Source: Paragonimus westermani
Lineage: Eukaryota > Platyhelminthes > Trematoda > Plagiorchiida > Troglotrematidae
Reading direction: 5' to 3'
Length of the DNA: 64,000 nucleotides
Assembly (NCBI GenBank): GCA_008508345.1
Contig: QNGE01000288.1
Span: 124,001-188,000, forward strand
Position 1 is the first letter of the stretch; every line of letters begins with the position of its first letter. The notes under the pieces are model-generated. The model saw nothing but the letters and a program-made list of their open reading frames with translations, was not told the origin of the DNA and did no database searches. Both the position numbers and the translations under genes were made by a program. Positions 60,413 to 64,000 of the stretch are shown here, piece by piece.

Positions 60413-60908
60413 TCACGAGTAGAGAGACTGCTCTCCTGTCGATATCCAATTCTGAGAAACATGGCCAAAGATGATTCGTTCGGCTTTATCGTGAGAAACA
60501 CCCGTGTTTCCGCAGGCGTTCATGGTATTGTAGTGACGAACAAAAGGAGGCCCATTCGGTATATATGGATAAGCTTCAAAATACGTTGATTGGCCGTTGT
60601 CTTCAGGAGGTTTCGCGCTTTCAACACTCTGATGACTGCTTGTCGAATTCGGATCGCCTTTTCCCAAAGACCTGTATTTGTTCCAACTAATTCCGGTGCG
60701 GTCTTTTTCGGACGAAGGTCTGGAGCTCTCGGGGTGGCCAAAGTGACCAATCAGTTTACTGTCGTCACTGCTGCAGTCAGCCAAATAGCTTCGATCATTT
60801 TCCCCAGTCGTGCTGGATCACCCGTGATGTGTGTTGTGCTCGGTAAAACCGCGTGGCCAAAGACCTGGCAAAATGCTGCGCAGTCTGGGCTACACACTCC
60901 TCGATGAG
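60413..60908 (-). CDS. Candidate C-terminal exons of an unidentified gene
   Basis: A 44-base exon (60908-60865, LIEECVAQTAQHFA) ends at a good donor CAG/GTCTTT. A 94-base intron ends GCTGACTGCAG, and the next exon runs from 60770 to TGA at 60413. Phases agree (AG / C gives serine). The terminal exon encodes about 118 hydrophilic residues rich in S, E, D, N and G (for example HPESSRPSSEKDRTG and YIPNGPPFVRHYNTMNACGN), like a cytoplasmic tail or linker. Codons favour purine-first, pyrimidine-last. The plus strand is also open here (60590-60907 and 60831-61016), so orientation is not settled. The acceptor of the small exon is poor. No homologue is recognised. Confidence 0.35.
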
Positions 60909-61019
60909 CTACGAGTACCACTGTCGAGCTGTTTCATCAAACCCCACGTTACTGCGGTTCGTGACGGCAATGTTGTGGCACTAGACGTCAGCAAAGTGGA
61001 CGATTACCGAGGCTAATTT

Positions 61020-64000
61020 ACCGGAACGAACAAGGTTGTGAAATACGCGATCGTAGTAACACCGCTATTCATTCGGCACTCCATACCATCAGCTGTGATG
61101 TGAAACCTATTTCTAAATCAACTGTGATTATCGTCCTTCACGGTAACCTCCACCTGTAGAGTTCTTTTCTATTTTCGTTTACTAACAATGCTTTAATCTT
61201 GTACAGCAACGTTTTTGCGTCAATTTTTAATGTTGTTAAAATCGATCTGTGGCCTGGTAACAACAGTAAAATATGTGTACACACCAGTCTGACCTAGTCC
61301 CTGTTGCGCAGTCGCTTGGCGATATTACATGGATCTCTCAGCGGTTGTTCTTTAGCTCCGACGTAATACGAACATCGTCGCAACTCTGACCGTGCTTCAG
61401 CAATTCACGATGACCCCGAAATTTCCTTGCTTTCAGAATACTGATAATCTGTTATATTGTGGTGGTCCTCCTGAATACTTGTAAACGCTTTATGTGAGTC
61501 ATATTCCTTGAGTACCGTCACTTGCTGGAACCCCTGCAACTGTTCTGTTGCATTCATTCATTTCTGTGTCACCGATAGCCTAGTGAGGTAAGATTGCGTT
61601 TTTACTCAAGCTATTTAGGAACTCGTTCTTGACCACTACCTATGCATTTTCTTACAATGCGATTCTCTGAATAGGAGTGACATCCCACGCAGTCCCTGAT
61701 CTATGCGTACCGAATGTTCTGGGCACCCTGAAAACATTTGACACATGTATGCCGGGAACCTGGCATTGATTGTTGCCGTCTTGTGACAGTTGTCTCACTA
61801 TGAATATTACTTCATCCTCCGGTTGCATCAGCCATGATTGCGATAGCACGTTTGTTGCCTAATGTTCATGCCACCGTTCGTCCTTATTTCGACTAGAATT
61901 GTGTAAAATGCTATTCGGACTAAACAAAAATAGTAGCTGCAGAGTAGGTGAACTGTAACGCAGTTAGGAACATTTGATTTCCATCCATAACAGTAGGATG
62001 AGGAATGTTTGCTGTTTCGACATGGTTAAAATCGAGCACATGGTACTCGTTTCCTTACTGTGGATCCCACAACGTTTTTCTTCTTGTCGTTTTGATGAAG
62101 TGCACGAAGTGAACAAAGTGCTTAAAATCATCCTTCCTGTAAAAATAGAGCTCACAGTGCTTATCAGTGTTATTCCACTGACTTCTTTGCAGACACACCC
62201 TTCAGACTCGTTCTGAATCATCCACGTACACACTGTCAATTGATCTACAGAATGATTACGTGTCACATGCCTCGGTTATGTACCAAAAACACCCTGAGGT
62301 TTCCTTTCGCTTGTCTTGGATGTACTAACCAAGAGAAAACGAACTTCGGTATTCCATTGCTTCATTCACGCAAGTGTTTTTGTTAGTTGCCAGTTTGTTT
62401 AGTCGTACTTCACATCTCACTTGTCTACAATCACCCAACGAGTGTGGAACGAATTTCTTTCGTGGCCCACATGTTTCTTGCACATGAACATCGTTGCCAA
62501 CTTTACTTTCGCAGTGTTTCCACAAGTTCTATAAACGGAATATTATCCCACCTCAGATGCACAACCTTCTCCGCACTTGTTAACTAATTTGGATAACAAA
62601 CAGAAATCAACCACTCTCGAACCATACAAAGTTGCATCCTTTCGTATAGGCTTGACTCCAGCGTAAATCTGGGCAAAATGAGTGTTGAATGGATGGTTTA
62701 ATTGTTTGCTTAGAAGCATATTGTGAGACGCCGTACTCATTTTACGTGTTTCAGTCTTCTTTCGTTCACCTCTCGTACAGACATATTAGATCAGGCTGGG
62801 ATAACAATCGAATGATTTACTTAATAAATTAAGCTGTAACATACCGATATTCCGATAGGACCATATCAGTGCTGAAATCAAACTGCAACCGGACTTCAAA
62901 AGCAATTGAACCCATAATTAGCCCTTACGATTGGTGCCGTTTGTTAGTCGGATCACCGTACACACTTTGACTTCACATATAAACGTTCCGACAATATTAA
63001 GCATAACAGCCTCTCATTGTTCAGCTTGCATCTTATCTTGCTCACGTATAAGGAAGATTCACGTTCGAGTTGGAACAAAAGAATTATCCGAATTTCAACA
63101 CTCCCAGTACAGCATACAGTATAATTAGCCTTCCCAATTGGGAAGGTGTTTCATTTGCGTGACCCTCAAAGAAGAACGATCTTTGGCCTCAACAAGAAAT
63201 GTCGTCTTTAAATGTTTGAACTGATTCAATGATTTCACCTTTTGTCAATTGTTCAGTATTGATTTGCTACAGTTGTGAACAAAGAAATGTTTCATCTGTC
63301 TACCAAGTCCTTCGCGTGTAACTGACTGATTGACTGTAGACATGTACATCCTTACTATAAGCAATAACACTGTACTGCAAACACAAGGTTGGCCAGGTGG
63401 ATTTATTGCAAACGCTCCTTTGGATGATAGGCATATGGCACTTGGAAACGAAACAACCAAACGGTCAACCAGTGAATAATCAATAGAACTGCCGACGATT
63501 TTTTAAAAGTCGTCCGAACTAGGTCAATAAAACGGACTTTGGTTAAACGTAGCCGTTGAATGTTTTCTGGAGCACAGAAGATAACTGAGGCATGGAATAG
63601 TCAGTCAAGTTGTGCTAAACAAGAGATACGTAAATTGATTTCCAACAGAAGCTAAGGTCCGAATCATCTTCCGAAGTGTACCGATGACGTGTAACATGCG
63701 CCATTGGATCGTTCACTTTAAAAGTAACCATGAAAACAACAAACGGTTAACCTTCCTTAACCGACCGGAAGGATGAAGTGTGCAGCATGCCAGAAATCCA
63801 CACGGAAAGAGCAGTATCCGAATTCCACCAGCTTCTCAGCGGTCCGGCACAAACGCTCTTTGGTGCAAGACGTTTTACACTCCCAAGAATGTATGTAAAG
63901 TATGCATTCTAGATGTAGAAATGGAGTTCACACGCCTTGAAAATCGTGGGAGACAAAAGCCAAGCAGCACTCATTGACTGACTGCGTCAACCTGGTGAAT
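61020..64000. other. No recognisable gene
   Basis: Frames up to about 100 codons (61964-62266 minus) show no domain. Only the dispersed repeat at 61.66 kb stands out. The window ends in unremarkable sequence. Confidence 0.4.
61660..61820. repeat. Dispersed repeat, copy 2 (unnamed family)
   Basis: Same-orientation partner of 42650-42800; see the shared blocks listed there. The minus strand is open across it (QCQVPGIHVSNVFRVPRTFG), so the family may have coded for something. Confidence 0.5.

Noticed and set aside
1..64000. CRISPR array, bacterial operon or ribosomal RNA
   Set aside because: No regularly spaced short repeats, no adjacent long same-strand frames with ribosome binding sites, and no recognisable rRNA sequence.

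Overview
The window is gene-poor, A+T-leaning eukaryotic DNA with no bacterial gene layout and no long open reading frames. Degenerate retroelements fill much of it. Three features point to a flatworm, most likely a digenean trematode: repeated Penelope-like elements (reverse transcriptase joined to a GIY-YIG endonuclease), a short tRNA-like repeat that carries a hammerhead ribozyme (an organisation known from schistosome Sm-alpha repeats and metazoan retrozymes), and a candidate gene start with a 31-base intron. The assignment rests on recognised motifs and recalled family knowledge; no search was run.

Layout. 1-4.8 kb holds several copies of the hammerhead/tRNA-like repeat, including a tandem pair at 4280-4835. 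6.5-7.2 kb and 10.5-11.3 kb hold Penelope-like remnants, the latter as two facing fragments. 11.3-18.5 kb is largely featureless. 18.5-19.7 kb is a broken non-LTR (LINE) reverse transcriptase remnant, followed by a G+C-rich, CpG-rich patch (20.2-20.7 kb) and another inverted hammerhead-repeat copy (20.9-21.5 kb). 23.3-24.1 kb is a Penelope-like remnant on the minus strand, next to two candidate exons of a kinase-like gene (24.7-25.1 kb). 29.9-31.9 kb is the youngest insertion: a Penelope-like element with about 610-base, almost identical inverted ends and a 12-base target-site duplication. 35.5-36.3 kb carries two phase-matched exons of an unidentified minus-strand gene. 37.0-37.8 kb is another Penelope-like copy; 38.3-38.8 kb holds the hammerhead-repeat copy with the best-preserved ribozyme core. 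38.8-51.5 kb is almost empty. 51.5-54.1 kb contains a detached Penelope-like end and the most complete coding remnant of the family. 55.5-61 kb contains three candidate minus-strand gene fragments. The rest shows nothing I can name.

How it fits together. The reverse transcriptase of the Penelope-like and LINE elements is the kind of activity that could copy the non-coding hammerhead repeat, which has no coding capacity. The host-gene calls rest on splice sites whose phases agree and on protein-like composition, not on firm homology; treat them as exon candidates.
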